The position numbers were made by a program, and so were the translations under genes. 64,000 bases of DNA, from positions 2,786,501-2,850,500 of the forward strand of contig BRXU01000010.1 of assembly GCA_030267565.1 (NCBI GenBank), given 5' to 3'. Shown here piece after piece: positions 9,200 through 19,228 of this stretch. The notes beneath the pieces were generated by a model. The model was given only the letters and a program-made list of their open reading frames with translations, was not told where the DNA came from and ran no database searches. This DNA is from Pleodorina starrii. Its lineage: Eukaryota > Chlorophyta > Chlorophyceae > Chlamydomonadales > Volvocaceae. Position 1 is the stretch's first letter. Each line of letters opens with the position of its first letter.

Positions 9200-11749
9200 A
9201 TGCAAAAGAGACAACATCACACCATGGATTTGGAACCAAGTAACCTGCCCCAATTACACAGCATGCCCCCTGATCATGCTTCTGACCACATTCGCCTGCA
9301 TGCCTTGCTACAGAAGGCTTCAGAGGAGCAGCTGGCTTACATCCAGTACACTGACCCCACTAAGCACACACGTTTGCTCGCAACGGCTGGGAGTGGCAAG
9401 ACATTCTCCATCATTGCACGCTCATGGAACATGGTTGCACACAACACCCTGCAGAAACATCAGGTTGTTGTATTGACATTCTCCCGTCAGGCTAGGCATG
9501 ATTTTGTTCGCAAAGTACAGCGCCTGGGTGCGCCTCTGTTGCCCCGTAACATTCGCACAATTGACAGCTTTGCACGCCAGGCCATTGACCCGGATGGTGC
9601 AGTCGACGTGTCCATCCTATCATACACATTTTTACAGTTTTTGAAGCGTGCTGCGCTAACTGAGCTGCACGCAGTCCCCGCATTATGCAGCTTGCGACAC
9701 ATTTTTGTGGATGAAGCACAGGACCTGAACACAACCCAGTATGGTGTAGCACTCACCCTTGCCGATCGTCTGGGTGCGGGGCTCTCTCTGGTGGGCGACC
9801 CAAACCAGAACATTTATCAATTTCGTGGCGGGAGTGATGTCTACCTGCGTGGCTTTCCCGCCCATGAGACATTTTTACTCACTCACAACTACCGCTCCAT
9901 GCGGCACATTGTAGAATATGCATCTTACTTGCGCCCGTACCAGGATGACAGCGTCCGATGGACCAAGCAATCTGCACACACACATGCACGAGTCATCCTC
10001 CATAGCTACGACCGGGCAGAAACATTTGAAAAGTCTCTGCTTGCAGTGATTGGGCGCCTGCGGGAGCGAAATGTCCCATTCCACAAGATGGCGGTGCTTG
10101 CCCCGACTCGGGGCATGCTGAGTCCCGATGGGCGTCACAGAGGCCTGTGCCACGTGGCCAACATTCTCTCCATGGCAGGTATTCCAGCAGCCCAGCTGTA
10201 TGATGACAGCTGTGGCATTGGTGGTGATCGTGATTGTGATGGTGGCGATGGTGGAGGTGAATGTGGGGGTGTTGAGGGGGGGCGTCCTGTTGAAGAGAAG
10301 TGTGACCATGTGACACTCATGACATGCACAGCATCCAAGGGGTTGGAGTGGGATTACGTGATGCTGGTCGATGCAAATGCATATCTGGTTAGCCGCTCCG
10401 ACTACACACACCAGCAGTTTGAGGCTGAACGCTACCTGTTATACGTAGCTGCTACACGGGCCATGAAAGCACTCCATATCTTTGTGCAATGTGGCAGGGC
10501 AAACTCATGGCTCTCACATGTTCCGGGTGACCTGTATCATGTTGCGGGTGACCCAGCTCGCCTTGCATTTGCAGACCCCAAGACATTAAGTTTTTCAAGC
10601 AGTAAGAATGGCCTGCAATCAGGACAAGATGCAGCAGCCATCATGACTCCAGTGGCTGCTCAGGCACCCAGCGTGTGTGATGTGTCCACCATCACCAATA
10701 GGGTGTACAGCCTAGGTGAAGGTGACCTGTACCACCTGGGTGAGTCCTTTCGGTGGTCTGTCACCAACACGGAGCTTCTGACACCAACTGCGGCACAGGT
10801 GCCATTAGGGCGCAGCACCTTTTTGGCCAGGCTGGCACGTCTGGCCTTTTTTGATGCCTACAATGCACGACTGGGGCTGCTACCCGACCGCATGAGGCAA
10901 GTGGAGGCGGTGCTGGATTGCAATCATGTAATTCCTTGTGATAATGCATTTGTAGCACAGTGGCACATGCAGAACAAATCAGTGGGATGGGAAGCATACA
11001 ATGATATGTGCACCCGTGGGTGTGTTCCAAGGAGTGTCGTAGGTGTGTTGGACAGGCTCGGCCAGGGTGTGCCCCTGCAAGAGTACACACTTGTGAGTGA
11101 CAAGTTCTACCACGCCCATGTGGTCTCTCGCATAGGTTGGATCCGGGCAGCGTACATAGGTTACATGGGGCGTGAAAACACAAAGGGGGGGGCCCAAACA
11201 GTGAAACATGATGACACTGAGGAAGTTGGAGATGCTGAGAGTGATCGCATCAAAGTTCTGTTCAACCTTGCTGCCTTGGAGTATGCATTGGCAACCACCC
11301 ACTACTTTTACAATTGCAGCTTTGAGACCGTCTTTGGGGAGTGTCTGACAGATGACAACATGCACCACATTCGCAGCCTGAGGCTTGCTGCAGCTCGTGT
11401 AGCTCAGCAGTTCCCGTCCCGGGGCCCAGTTGTCTCTGCCACACCACCACCACAGGGAGACAAGGGAGAGGGCACAACACTCAAGGGACGGATCGACCTG
11501 GTCAGCCCCTCAGGGATGGGCCTGCTGATGCAGTTTACATCTAGCCTGCGCCTGCAGGACATACTGTGTGCAGCGTGTCACCAAACACTGTCACCCCTCA
11601 AAAAACAAAACTCAGATTCAGCAACCGAATTTGCAATCTTCAACCTTTTAACAGGGGTTCTGCAGACATTCAGAGCAAGCATGGACTCTGTTGCGATATT
11701 TAAACTGTTATACCCCGGTTGTGGACCAGCACTGCCGTCATGTACATGA
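9200..11749 (+). CDS. superfamily 1 (UvrD/PcrA-like) DNA helicase with probable C-terminal nuclease domain
   Basis: About 849 residues. Helicase motifs appear in order: Walker A (ATAGSGKTFS), motif Ia (VLTFSRQARHDF), motif Ib (IRTIDSFARQAI), motif II (VDEAQD), motif III (LVGDPNQNIYQFRG), motif IV (LTHNYRS), motif V (TASKGLEWDYVMLVDA) and motif VI (LLYVAATRAMKAL). The C-terminal 100 residues contain GRIDLVSPSGMGLLMQFTSS with a downstream Gln/Tyr-type helix, like the PD-(D/E)xK nuclease end of AddA/AddB and Cas4-type proteins, but the catalytic Lys is not clear (Thr/Ser at that place). It likely unwinds and processes DNA ends in replication or recombination. ATG 9200 or 9224 are the candidate starts; the frame opens earlier only through GTG. 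The 3' end overlaps the convergent membrane gene by 50 bp. Confidence 0.88.
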   Translation: MQKRQHHTMDLEPSNLPQLHSMPPDHASDHIRLHALLQKASEEQLAYIQYTDPTKHTRLLATAGSGKTFSIIARSWNMVAHNTLQKHQVVVLTFSRQARHDFVRKVQRLGAPLLPRNIRTIDSFARQAIDPDGAVDVSILSYTFLQFLKRAALTELHAVPALCSLRHIFVDEAQDLNTTQYGVALTLADRLGAGLSLVGDPNQNIYQFRGGSDVYLRGFPAHETFLLTHNYRSMRHIVEYASYLRPYQDDSVRWTKQSAHTHARVILHSYDRAETFEKSLLAVIGRLRERNVPFHKMAVLAPTRGMLSPDGRHRGLCHVANILSMAGIPAAQLYDDSCGIGGDRDCDGGDGGGECGGVEGGRPVEEKCDHVTLMTCTASKGLEWDYVMLVDANAYLVSRSDYTHQQFEAERYLLYVAATRAMKALHIFVQCGRANSWLSHVPGDLYHVAGDPARLAFADPKTLSFSSSKNGLQSGQDAAAIMTPVAAQAPSVCDVSTITNRVYSLGEGDLYHLGESFRWSVTNTELLTPTAAQVPLGRSTFLARLARLAFFDAYNARLGLLPDRMRQVEAVLDCNHVIPCDNAFVAQWHMQNKSVGWEAYNDMCTRGCVPRSVVGVLDRLGQGVPLQEYTLVSDKFYHAHVVSRIGWIRAAYIGYMGRENTKGGAQTVKHDDTEEVGDAESDRIKVLFNLAALEYALATTHYFYNCSFETVFGECLTDDNMHHIRSLRLAAARVAQQFPSRGPVVSATPPPQGDKGEGTTLKGRIDLVSPSGMGLLMQFTSSLRLQDILCAACHQTLSPLKKQNSDSATEFAIFNLLTGVLQTFRASMDSVAIFKLLYPGCGPALPSCT

Positions 11750-12149
11750 TGGTGGATATAGTCACACCCCACACCACATCAACAGCTGCAAACACCCAAC
11801 TGAAGTTCTCAAGCAACGCCTTGTTTGTGAAATTGTACACCCCGTACACAGCAAACCCAAGCACGTATGCTTTGATGAAGCCCACAAGTGTGAACCTGGT
11901 ATGTGTGGATGATGAAGCAATGTCATGGATGATGAACATGTACAGAGCACCCAGCAGTGCAAGATAGGCAAGCCCGGCAGCCACTATGTTGATTTTGAGC
12001 ACCCTGGTTGCGGGTTGTAGCTTGAGAAGGTACGGTTTATAAAAGCCACCTGTCATAAGCGACAGCCACACAAATTCAGCACAACAATAAACAAGCAAGC
12101 AAATCACAGGGACGGCCCAATCATATGTACACATCACGGCTGACAGCAC
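11700..12149 (-). CDS. DUF2177-like membrane protein
   Basis: 149 residues with four hydrophobic segments (about residues 10-30, 52-75, 88-108 and 118-142). The signature pattern is GFAVYGVYNFTNKALLENFS followed by WVFAAVDVVWG, matching the DUF2177 family of small four-helix membrane proteins, found in bacteria and widely in giant viruses; its function is unknown. It converges with the SF1 helicase and overlaps its last 50 bp. The next gene upstream on the same strand ends 88 bp away. Confidence 0.75.
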   Translation of the reverse strand: MLSAVMCTYDWAVPVICLLVYCCAEFVWLSLMTGGFYKPYLLKLQPATRVLKINIVAAGLAYLALLGALYMFIIHDIASSSTHTRFTLVGFIKAYVLGFAVYGVYNFTNKALLENFSWVFAAVDVVWGVTISTIMYMTAVLVHNRGITV

Positions 12150-12237
12150 TCTTAGTGTTATGGTAACATGTATTTTTTGTTAAACTACACAGACATGCCA
12201 ATCTGAAAACTGCGGGACAGCTCTGCTTGTGTGACAC

Positions 12238-13395
12238 CTAAATGACAAATTGCTCTATTTCCTTGATACTGGATCTACATGCTTCCAGACCCTCATTTGA
12301 TGGTAGCATGCTGTAGTATGCCTTTACGATGCTGTGCAAGTCGGAGTGACTCATGACCTGCTGTGCCACACAAAGAAAGTCAGACAGAGTCTTGTAATCA
12401 AATAGTATGCATGCCAAATTGAATGTGCGTATTGGGCATTTGATAGCCAGAACCAGGAACAAGAATTTGGACAGAAGAAGTGGAAAGCAACACTCAATCT
12501 GGAACTCAAACTGCAGGTGTTGGACTGCTTGTTCTTGGTCCCTGACTTGGACCACATCATATTGCCAGTCCACATCTTTTGATGCCAATCTCTTGGAATC
12601 TAACCAGTGGGTGTGGGCCTCCCAGTGTCCATGCAAGACATTGGCACGCTGGTAGGTGGCATCAGCATCAAGCCAGTACATAATGCATGGCTCCCTTACA
12701 CTGCATACACATATGTAATGCTTCTCCAAATCGGGAGGAGGTGATGTCAACACCAGGTTTGTCGCCCAATTCCACCATTTCTCAACCTCCTTCCCACCAT
12801 CATCATCATCACCATAATCATAAACCATAACCAATTCGGCTTTTAGAGTCGTGGGGTATGTAAGTGTCCACTTGGCATTACCTGTATGATGGATTTCACC
12901 TTTGAAACACACGGTTTTAGAGAATTGATAATGGATATTGTTGGCACGGAGAGACTCAAACTCGATAATTCCATTATTGGCAGTGAATTGTGCCTTCAAA
13001 TATTGACGAGCTTCCTGTGTCAATTCGTGGAGTGTAGATTTGATATGGGTAATATCATCGAAGGACATCTCGTGAGCACATACACTGATTTTGATCTCTG
13101 TGCTGATAGAACTCAAATCCATTATGGGCAGATGGCAGCCATTGTGGGCGTCAGTAAACCATAGATTCAAATCTGAAATGGTGATTTCAATCTCATTGAG
13201 ATTTTTGTCAATATGTAACTTGTGACATAAGTAAATGCGCTGGATCAACTGATCTTCATTGTTAAGCTGTGTGGAAAAGTTCAGATGACGGCTGTACATT
13301 TTGACAGTTCCTGTCATGAAGAGGAGCAATGCAGAGAGTCGGCACGGGTGTGATTTATCAGAATGCAATGTAATGTCAAACTTATAGCCAGACAT
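12238..13395 (-). CDS. unidentified protein, 385 residues
   Basis: I do not recognise this protein. It is a long, clean frame with a mixed alpha/beta composition and no obvious signal peptide. There is a strongly acidic run (DYGDDDDGGKEVEKWW) near residue 195 and a hydrophobic stretch near residues 300-335 (FPLLLSKFLFLVLAIKCPIR) that might be a membrane helix. Its codon use is more AT-rich than that of neighbours such as the helicase. Upstream lies the 10-bp repeat array, shared as a divergent promoter region with the HECT gene. Confidence 0.7.
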   Translation of the reverse strand: MSGYKFDITLHSDKSHPCRLSALLLFMTGTVKMYSRHLNFSTQLNNEDQLIQRIYLCHKLHIDKNLNEIEITISDLNLWFTDAHNGCHLPIMDLSSISTEIKISVCAHEMSFDDITHIKSTLHELTQEARQYLKAQFTANNGIIEFESLRANNIHYQFSKTVCFKGEIHHTGNAKWTLTYPTTLKAELVMVYDYGDDDDGGKEVEKWWNWATNLVLTSPPPDLEKHYICVCSVREPCIMYWLDADATYQRANVLHGHWEAHTHWLDSKRLASKDVDWQYDVVQVRDQEQAVQHLQFEFQIECCFPLLLSKFLFLVLAIKCPIRTFNLACILFDYKTLSDFLCVAQQVMSHSDLHSIVKAYYSMLPSNEGLEACRSSIKEIEQFVI

Positions 13396-13486
13396 GTTGT
13401 TTTGGTACCATTACCAGGCTGTACCACATTACCACATAGTTCATCCCAGACAGTGTTTATCTTGCACACATTCAAACAAAAGGCGC

Positions 13487-13846
13487 GATGATTGCAGATG
13501 ATTGCAGATGATTGCAGATGATTGCAGATGATTGCGGATGATTGCAGATGATTGCGGATGATTGCAGATGATTGCAGATGATTGCAGATGATTGCAGATG
13601 ATTGCGGATGATTGCAGATGATTGCGGATGATTGCAGATGATTGCAGATGATTGCGGATGATTGCAGATGATTGCGGATGATTGCAGATGATTGCAGATG
13701 ATTGCAGATGATTGCAGATGATTGCAGATGATTGCAGATGATTGCAGATGATTGCAGATGATTGCAGATGATTGCGGATGATTGCAGATGATTGCAGATG
13801 ATTGCAGATGATTGCAGATGATTGTGGACGTGATTGCGGATGATTG
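13487..13846. repeat. 10-bp tandem repeat array (ATTGCAGATG), about 35 copies
   Basis: A near-perfect 10-bp unit, ATTGC(A/G)GATG, runs without break from 13491 to about 13820 and then degrades. Every unit contains TGATTG (CAATCA on the other strand). It lies between two divergent genes (12238-13395 minus and the HECT gene plus). The 10-bp period is close to one turn of DNA, so each copy would face the same side of the helix. A 148-codon minus-strand frame across it is repeat-derived. Confidence 0.97.
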
Positions 13847-14006
13847 TCCTAGTGTTGAGTTACTTGATAAATGCAAACTTACCAATTTGATCTCCACTCT
13901 CTCTGCTCTGCATACCAATCAAAGCACATACACAATCAAAAAAGGGACACTGTGTGGTTGACACGGTTGACACGGTAATTATGACACACCAAATCTGGCC
14001 GCTTTA

Positions 14007-16049
14007 ATGACATCAGCCAGTGATGTGGCCACAGTAACATCAGCCAGCAATGTGGCATTGAATACTACATCTTTGACTGGCACACTCAATACTTCACAAC
14101 GTCCAACATCTGGAGTGACAGCTAGTCTTGTAGATATGTCTGGGAGCAGTCATACAAAGCCTATTTTTAGTTCTGATCTCTCTTCCCTGCAGTCTATAGT
14201 GGTGGCACTTCACCAGGACTGCCTACAGACTGTCAGAGATGTTATCCTGTCTCTACAACACACCCCACATATAAGCATCATGGACGAGCTGCTAAAGACT
14301 GCACTCAGTTTCCAGGCGATTGATCGGACTGTCGCTGAACTGGATGCTTTCCTAGTGCAACATGCTCACAGCATGGTCAAGGACAAGCTGATTCCCAGCC
14401 TCATGCTCAGTAGTGCACACTGGACCACGGACTGGGAACAGATACAGCAGTGCGTGCAGCTGATTGTTCGAGGGACACTTGCCAAGTGTACGGAGACAAG
14501 CTCAACTCAGGCACACAATGTTGCCAAGGCTCAGGTGCAAGATGCTGCCAAGGCCCTTGAGCTCATAGTAAAAGATCTACACGCGGTTGTTATGCAGAGA
14601 CTGGAAGTTTTGAAGATTGCAAGCAGGGGAGGCCACCAGTCCTCCCATGAAATCGCACACATGCTCACTGCACCACTGGCGACGGCAAGTGAGCTGGTAT
14701 GGGGGATGTATGAACTGGTCAACATGCACCCCAACATCATAGCTGGTCACCAAGAAGCACTCGGACTCGTCATGGCCATTGCGCGGGTGTACTATTTTGG
14801 TCTATCAGATAACTTGTACACGAGTGATGCACACTCACTTGCAATGCTTCAGGCATGCAGGCAGATGTGTGGGTCGGCCCACATATTCGTGGGCTCAACC
14901 ATTTTTGAGCCCCACATCCATATCCGAGTGGCACGTGACGACCTTTTGGCAACCTCTTATGAGAGCCTACGACACATCAGCAGCCAGATGTGGGAGCATG
15001 CTTCCATTGTCGCAGTGTCGTTTAAAGGGGAAAGCGGAGAGGGGCTGGGCGTGGTGCGTGACTGGTACACATCTGTCTGCAGGCAGCTATTTTACAATAG
15101 CCCATACTTTCAAGTGTGCCCCGAAGATCCTCAGGCTGTGCACCCTGTGCCCCCCTCACAAGCTTCTGCCAGGGGGCAGACGAGTAATGGGGAGAGCAGT
15201 GTGGATGCCTTCAATGCTTGGATGCACTTTGCAGGGATGTTGATTGGCTTGGGGATCAAATGGAACATCACATCCGGCGTGCGCCTGAGCAATTGCATGA
15301 TTCGGCTGATGACATCACGCCTGTGTGGTCTGAACGAGCTGGCTCAGGTGGACCCTGCCCTGTACCGGCTGTGCATGCGCATCCGGGGGGCAGACAGCCA
15401 GGAAGCCATCAAGGACCTGGGGATTGAGGTCATGATGTCACCTCTTGGCGGGGATCTGTTTCCGGGGTCGATCATGCTACCTGTCACGGTGGACAACAAG
15501 GACTTCTACACTGAGATGCTGGCTGCCTTTGAGGTTGTGCCATGCATACAGCCATGCGCCGAGATTCAGCGGGGACTTTTTCATGTGCTATGGAACAACT
15601 ACCACAATACAGAGATACGTGCAAGCCTACTGACAGTCTCTCCAGACACTTTCAACAACTTCTTTGCGGGGGCAACTGAGTTGGATGTTGCTGACTGGCG
15701 GCGGCACACCATTACACAAGATGATTCTGGTGCACCACTCGACCCTGAGGGTGAAGCGACCATACAGCTGTTTTTTGAGATGGTTGAGCGGATGAAGGCG
15801 GCAGACAGGACCCGCCTGCTCCGGTTCTGGACAGGGTTGTCCAGTGTTCCATGGAATGGTTTTGGGGGGCTGGGTCAGCTGCTTCGCATTGTGCTGCCCT
15901 CTGAGTCATCCAAGTCCTTGCAGCCTCCTCGGCTTCCGAGCGTGCAGACGTGTGTCATGACTATGAGTATGGGTCGGTTGGTAAGCATGGACGAAATGGA
16001 GCACCATTTTGAGCTGGCACTCTGTTCCCATCAGATGGATGAAAACTGA
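14007..16049 (+). CDS. HECT-domain E3 ubiquitin ligase
   Basis: 680 residues. The C-terminal 370 residues form a HECT domain: an N-lobe start with the pattern VSFKGESGEGLGVVRDWYT, then FAGMLIGLGIKWN, DLFPGSIMLPVTVDN, the RGLFHVLW segment, and the C-lobe LLRFWTGLSSVPWNGFGG. The active-site Cys lies in LPSVQTCVMTMS at about residue 649, 32 residues from the end as usual for HECT enzymes. HECT ligases accept ubiquitin on this Cys and pass it to substrates. The N-terminal 300 residues (Ser/Thr-rich, then helical) are probably the substrate-binding part and are not recognisable. The gene is followed by RING-CH and OTU genes, forming a ubiquitin block, and is preceded by a CAATCA array. Confidence 0.92.
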   Translation: MTSASDVATVTSASNVALNTTSLTGTLNTSQRPTSGVTASLVDMSGSSHTKPIFSSDLSSLQSIVVALHQDCLQTVRDVILSLQHTPHISIMDELLKTALSFQAIDRTVAELDAFLVQHAHSMVKDKLIPSLMLSSAHWTTDWEQIQQCVQLIVRGTLAKCTETSSTQAHNVAKAQVQDAAKALELIVKDLHAVVMQRLEVLKIASRGGHQSSHEIAHMLTAPLATASELVWGMYELVNMHPNIIAGHQEALGLVMAIARVYYFGLSDNLYTSDAHSLAMLQACRQMCGSAHIFVGSTIFEPHIHIRVARDDLLATSYESLRHISSQMWEHASIVAVSFKGESGEGLGVVRDWYTSVCRQLFYNSPYFQVCPEDPQAVHPVPPSQASARGQTSNGESSVDAFNAWMHFAGMLIGLGIKWNITSGVRLSNCMIRLMTSRLCGLNELAQVDPALYRLCMRIRGADSQEAIKDLGIEVMMSPLGGDLFPGSIMLPVTVDNKDFYTEMLAAFEVVPCIQPCAEIQRGLFHVLWNNYHNTEIRASLLTVSPDTFNNFFAGATELDVADWRRHTITQDDSGAPLDPEGEATIQLFFEMVERMKAADRTRLLRFWTGLSSVPWNGFGGLGQLLRIVLPSESSKSLQPPRLPSVQTCVMTMSMGRLVSMDEMEHHFELALCSHQMDEN

Positions 16050-16181
16050 TTACTTTTGGCTATGCATGCGCATCGATCATGCATGTCATGTTCCACCCCC
16101 ATCTCAAATGACAAGACAAATCACATGCATGTTATTAAATGCAAACATCGACCAACCAACATCTGCGGACCAACCTAAACA

Positions 16182-16642
16182 ATGAGCGACGGTGATGAGG
16201 TCTGCTGGATCTGCCTCTCTGGCACCGAGTCGGAGCAGCTGGAGCGGCCCTGCCGATGCCCCCGATATGTGCACCGCAACTGCATGGGTCGCTGGCAGCT
16301 GCAGTGTGCGGGGCACAGTGAGGAGTGCCGTTGCCGTTTCTGTGCTGCACCCTTGCCCAGACTGCCCTCACACCTGCGCAAAATCAATGCAGAGGTGTTC
16401 ATGGCGGTCATTTACAATGGAGATATTCACAAGTGCACCCGGGCAGTGAGGGCATGGCCGAGTTACATGAGTGTGTCAAGAGCATATGTGGACTGCCAGA
16501 GTTCAATGTATCCTGTAATTGCATCGATCCTGGCTCGGGCAAGATGCTCACCCTCAACGGCATGCAGTGCTTCAACGCCGCTGCCACGTGCGCCACTATC
16601 TGTGTGGCCAAGAATGCGTTGGGTGATGAGAAGGGGACCTAA
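16182..16642 (+). CDS. RING-CH (RINGv) protein with a frame break
   Basis: The N-terminus is a C4HC3 RING-CH finger: CWICLSG, then CRCPRYVHRNCMGRW, then CRFCAAPL. This type is found in MARCH-like E3 ligases and in viral ligases. The following FMAVIYNGDIHK continues well only if the frame moves back by one base near 16431-16434, giving VHPGSEGMAELHECV and GKMLTLNGMQCFNAAATCAT and a stop at 16642. That extension has the pattern of the domain that often follows RINGv fingers in algal and giant-virus proteins. Unshifted, the frame runs to 16655 with low-complexity Pro/Arg sequence. There is no classic slippery heptamer, so an indel or mutation is more likely than programmed shifting. No transmembrane helices are present. 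Confidence 0.8.
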
Positions 16643-16858
16643 ACCTTTTGGTTAGCCGCCCCCACCTCCACCCCCACCTACCCGTGTGCGGGAGTCATAC
16701 TGTCAGACTAAATAGTTCGCCCTCCCTCCTGACACTCCTGTAACAAAGATAATAAAATGATTCCAGCAGAAACACGGCGCCGTGCTGTCTTTCATTATAA
16801 ATATTGTGAACAAACGTCTAGTCCTTTATACAGTAAAACACCCCGCAGTTCCCTAGAA

Positions 16859-17503
16859 TCAGCAATTCATAACAAGTCCGTCGACATATGTCTTCAAGTC
16901 AGCTGTGTCGATGACAACTGCACCATTGAAGGTGATGTAGTTGTAATGAATGTTATCTACATTACAGAGCAATGCAACCCGCGAAGTGGTGAGCTTGGAA
17001 AGCGAGTTGTGCAGGTCGTGCACCCATTTCTCAGCAAGGGGCAATAAGCCAACACCCATTTCACGCTTTAGAATGATTATGGACACATCGGGTGCGGCAT
17101 CATATGATATCACTGAAAGGCGGTGTGCAATGACCTCATGCTCAAACTGACTCGCCATCATGTTGGTGGATTCCAGAGCCCGTTGGACACGCTCACTGTT
17201 TGCCTCGAATGATCCTGTCAGGTCGATGTGGTGCAGGAGGGGGTATTCTTCAGCGATGGCGCCGCAGTTTCGGTACAGCTCTATGAGATTGTGCAGCATA
17301 TCCATGGTCTGTTTCTCATATTTCAAGCTCAGGGCGACATACTGTCGAATTTCCTGTACAGCACGATCCTCGTTGTCAACATGATTTATGTACAATGCCA
17401 TCTGAATGTCAGGGTTTGCTTTGACAAACTGGTAAACACATCTATAGTAACAGTTTCCGTCCCCCTGGACGTCTATGATCTTGAAGGGCAGCGGGGGGGT
17501 CAT
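16859..17503 (-). CDS. OTU-type cysteine protease (deubiquitinase-like)
   Basis: 214 residues. The opening FKIIDVQGDGNCYYRCVY is the OTU catalytic loop, with Asp and the nucleophile Cys in DGNCxYR. The C-terminal CNVDNIHYNYI supplies the catalytic His with the usual following aromatic residues. OTU proteases remove ubiquitin or ubiquitin-like chains; giant viruses commonly carry them. It converges with the RING-CH gene and diverges from RNR2. Next to HECT and RING-CH ligases it gives the virus both addition and removal of ubiquitin. A CCAATCAC motif lies on the minus strand at 17549-17556 in the promoter region shared with RNR2. Confidence 0.9.
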   Translation of the reverse strand: MTPPLPFKIIDVQGDGNCYYRCVYQFVKANPDIQMALYINHVDNEDRAVQEIRQYVALSLKYEKQTMDMLHNLIELYRNCGAIAEEYPLLHHIDLTGSFEANSERVQRALESTNMMASQFEHEVIAHRLSVISYDAAPDVSIIILKREMGVGLLPLAEKWVHDLHNSLSKLTTSRVALLCNVDNIHYNYITFNGAVVIDTADLKTYVDGLVMNC

Positions 17504-17677
17504 CAGAGCTTGGAATTGCCTTGGCGCCCCTGCTTTAAGTTGGCCAGTGTGATTGGCTCACAGGAGGGTGTGGTGCTTGTAGAAGGACAAAATAACCATG
17601 CATAAAGCCATTTTGCACCATAACATTAGTCACCACCTGGCTACAGAATTATTTATATTTAAGATTTTACACACGAA

Positions 17678-18673
17678 ATGTCGACTACCTTGTCTGCCAC
17701 CATGTCTGCTACCATGCCTGCCAACAAGTATGTGGTGTACCCCATTCGCCACCCTGACCTGTGGCGCATGTACAAGCAGGCGGTCAGCTCATTCTGGACT
17801 GTTGAGGAGGTGAACTTGGCCGAAGATCTGCATCATTGGAACCAGCTCACAAAGGATGAGCGGCATTTTATTGAGCATGTGTTGGCATTTTTTGCAGCAA
17901 GTGATGGCATTGTGAATGAGAATCTGGCACAGCGCTTTATGGAGGAGGTTCCATACATGGAGGCAAAGCAGTTTTACACATTTCAAATTGCCATGGAGGG
18001 AATCCATTCGGAAATGTATTCTCTCCTGATTGATACCTATGTGAAGGATGCTGCCCGCAAAGAAGAGCTATTCAATGCCATCCAGCGCCTGCCAACCATC
18101 ACAAAGAAAGCAGATTGGGCAATAAAGTGGATCTCTGACACAAAGTCCACATTCCCCATTCGTTTGATTGCATTTGCCGTTGTTGAGGGGATATTCTTCT
18201 CGGGATCGTTTTGTGCCATCTTCTGGCTAAAGGAGCGGGGCCTCATGCCAGGCCTGTCATTCAGCAACGAGTTGATCAGCCGGGATGAGGCCCTGCACAC
18301 ATTGTTTGCTGTCAATCTGTTTCGGGATCACATCATCACAGATGGCCAGTTTGAGCGTCCCCCACAGGAGCTCGTCCACACGCTGGTATATGAGGCGGTG
18401 GTGATGGAGGAGGAATTTGTGACCGAGGCCATCCCATGCAACCTGATTGGCATGAATGCGACAGCCATGTGTGAGTACATCCGCTTTGTCAGTGACCGAC
18501 TGCTTGTCCAGCTAGGATATGAACGGCTATTTGATGTCAAGAACCCATTTCCATTCATGGACCGGATTGGCATCGAAAACAAAACCAATTTCTTTGAGAA
18601 GCGTGTGGCCGAGTATTCATTGTCGCGTGACCAGGCAGGTGGTGCCAATTTGGTATTTGATGAGGACTTTTGA
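17678..18673 (+). CDS. ribonucleoside-diphosphate reductase small subunit (R2)
   Basis: 331 residues, typical class Ia R2 length. The di-iron ligands can be followed: [13 protein letters not shown] (Asp), [16 protein letters not shown] (Glu and His plus the radical Tyr), [13 protein letters not shown] (Glu) and [14 protein letters not shown] (Glu and His). The C-terminal FDEDF is the peptide that docks to the large subunit. R2 supplies the tyrosyl radical for dNTP synthesis, which large DNA viruses need for genome replication. No large subunit lies in the window. The TATA-like TTATTTATATTTAAG lies just upstream (about 17648-17662). The stop codon overlaps an ATG of the weak ORF downstream. 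Confidence 0.97.
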   Translation: MSTTLSATMSATMPANKYVVYPIRHPDLWRMYKQAVSSFWTVEEVNLAEDLHHWNQLTKDERHFIEHVLAFFAASDGIVNENLAQRFMEEVPYMEAKQFYTFQIAMEGIHSEMYSLLIDTYVKDAARKEELFNAIQRLPTITKKADWAIKWISDTKSTFPIRLIAFAVVEGIFFSGSFCAIFWLKERGLMPGLSFSNELISRDEALHTLFAVNLFRDHIITDGQFERPPQELVHTLVYEAVVMEEEFVTEAIPCNLIGMNATAMCEYIRFVSDRLLVQLGYERLFDVKNPFPFMDRIGIENKTNFFEKRVAEYSLSRDQAGGANLVFDEDF

Positions 18674-19008
18674 TGTGTACGTCTAAAAAAGACCTAAAGT
18701 CTTACACTCGACCCTCACTGAAAAGCAGCATTGCCCACAGGATGGTGATGGTGGCTGTGTATTTTGAGTCCACTACCACACATCATGATAGCAAGGGTCA
18801 GCCAGTCATGCAGGGCTCTTTGCAGTTTCAAATGTGGCGTGAACGACTGAATGGTGGTGTTCTGATCTGTGCGCAGAGCCATCAGGCCTGCATGAATGGC
18901 ATTCATGGGATGGATGCGAGTGTTGCGGTACCATTCACACAGATACGTGCATCCCTGCGCAAGGTTGGGAGTGAGCTGCAGATATCAACTGACCGTGCCA
19001 CACTTTGA
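18673..19008 (+). CDS. weakly supported ORF after RNR2
   Basis: 111 residues starting at an ATG that overlaps the RNR2 stop codon (TGATG). The product is mixed in character (MVAVYFEST, QGSLQFQMWRERLNGG, ASVAVPFTQIRASLRKVG) and looks protein-like in the middle, but I do not recognise it. It ends shortly before a further short frame (19021-19227) and the Fanzor remnant, so it may be part of a decayed region. Confidence 0.3.
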   Translation: MCTSKKDLKSYTRPSLKSSIAHRMVMVAVYFESTTTHHDSKGQPVMQGSLQFQMWRERLNGGVLICAQSHQACMNGIHGMDASVAVPFTQIRASLRKVGSELQISTDRATL

Positions 19009-19228
19009 CTCTGTAAGGGTGTGGGACACAGGGTGGATATCACTTTGTGTTTGGCCAGACTGCCACACACAATATCATCACGCAGCCCACCTGCACACAA
19101 TGACTATGTCAAGGATGTGATGCAGTTCATACAAAATGGCGGCACGGTAGTGTTAAGGTGCTTTCAGCGAAACACGTGGGACAGTTATTTTTCTTGCTTT
19201 TTTCTTACAAGTCTGAATTTCATCTGAA

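Noticed and set aside
13487..13846. CRISPR array
   Set aside because: The unit is 10 bp with no spacers; it is a simple tandem repeat.
13472..13918. 148-codon minus-strand frame of repeated SSAIICNHLQ-type sequence
   Set aside because: It is the translation of the 10-bp array and has no non-repeat protein part.
16431..16440. Programmed -1 ribosomal frameshift in the RING-CH gene
   Set aside because: No X-XXY-YYZ slippery sequence at the switch and no clear stem or pseudoknot after it.
19021..19227. 68-codon plus-strand frame between RNR2 and the Fanzor remnant
   Set aside because: No ATG start of its own beyond the first codon, no motifs, and it ends in Phe/Leu-rich sequence; not enough support for a gene.
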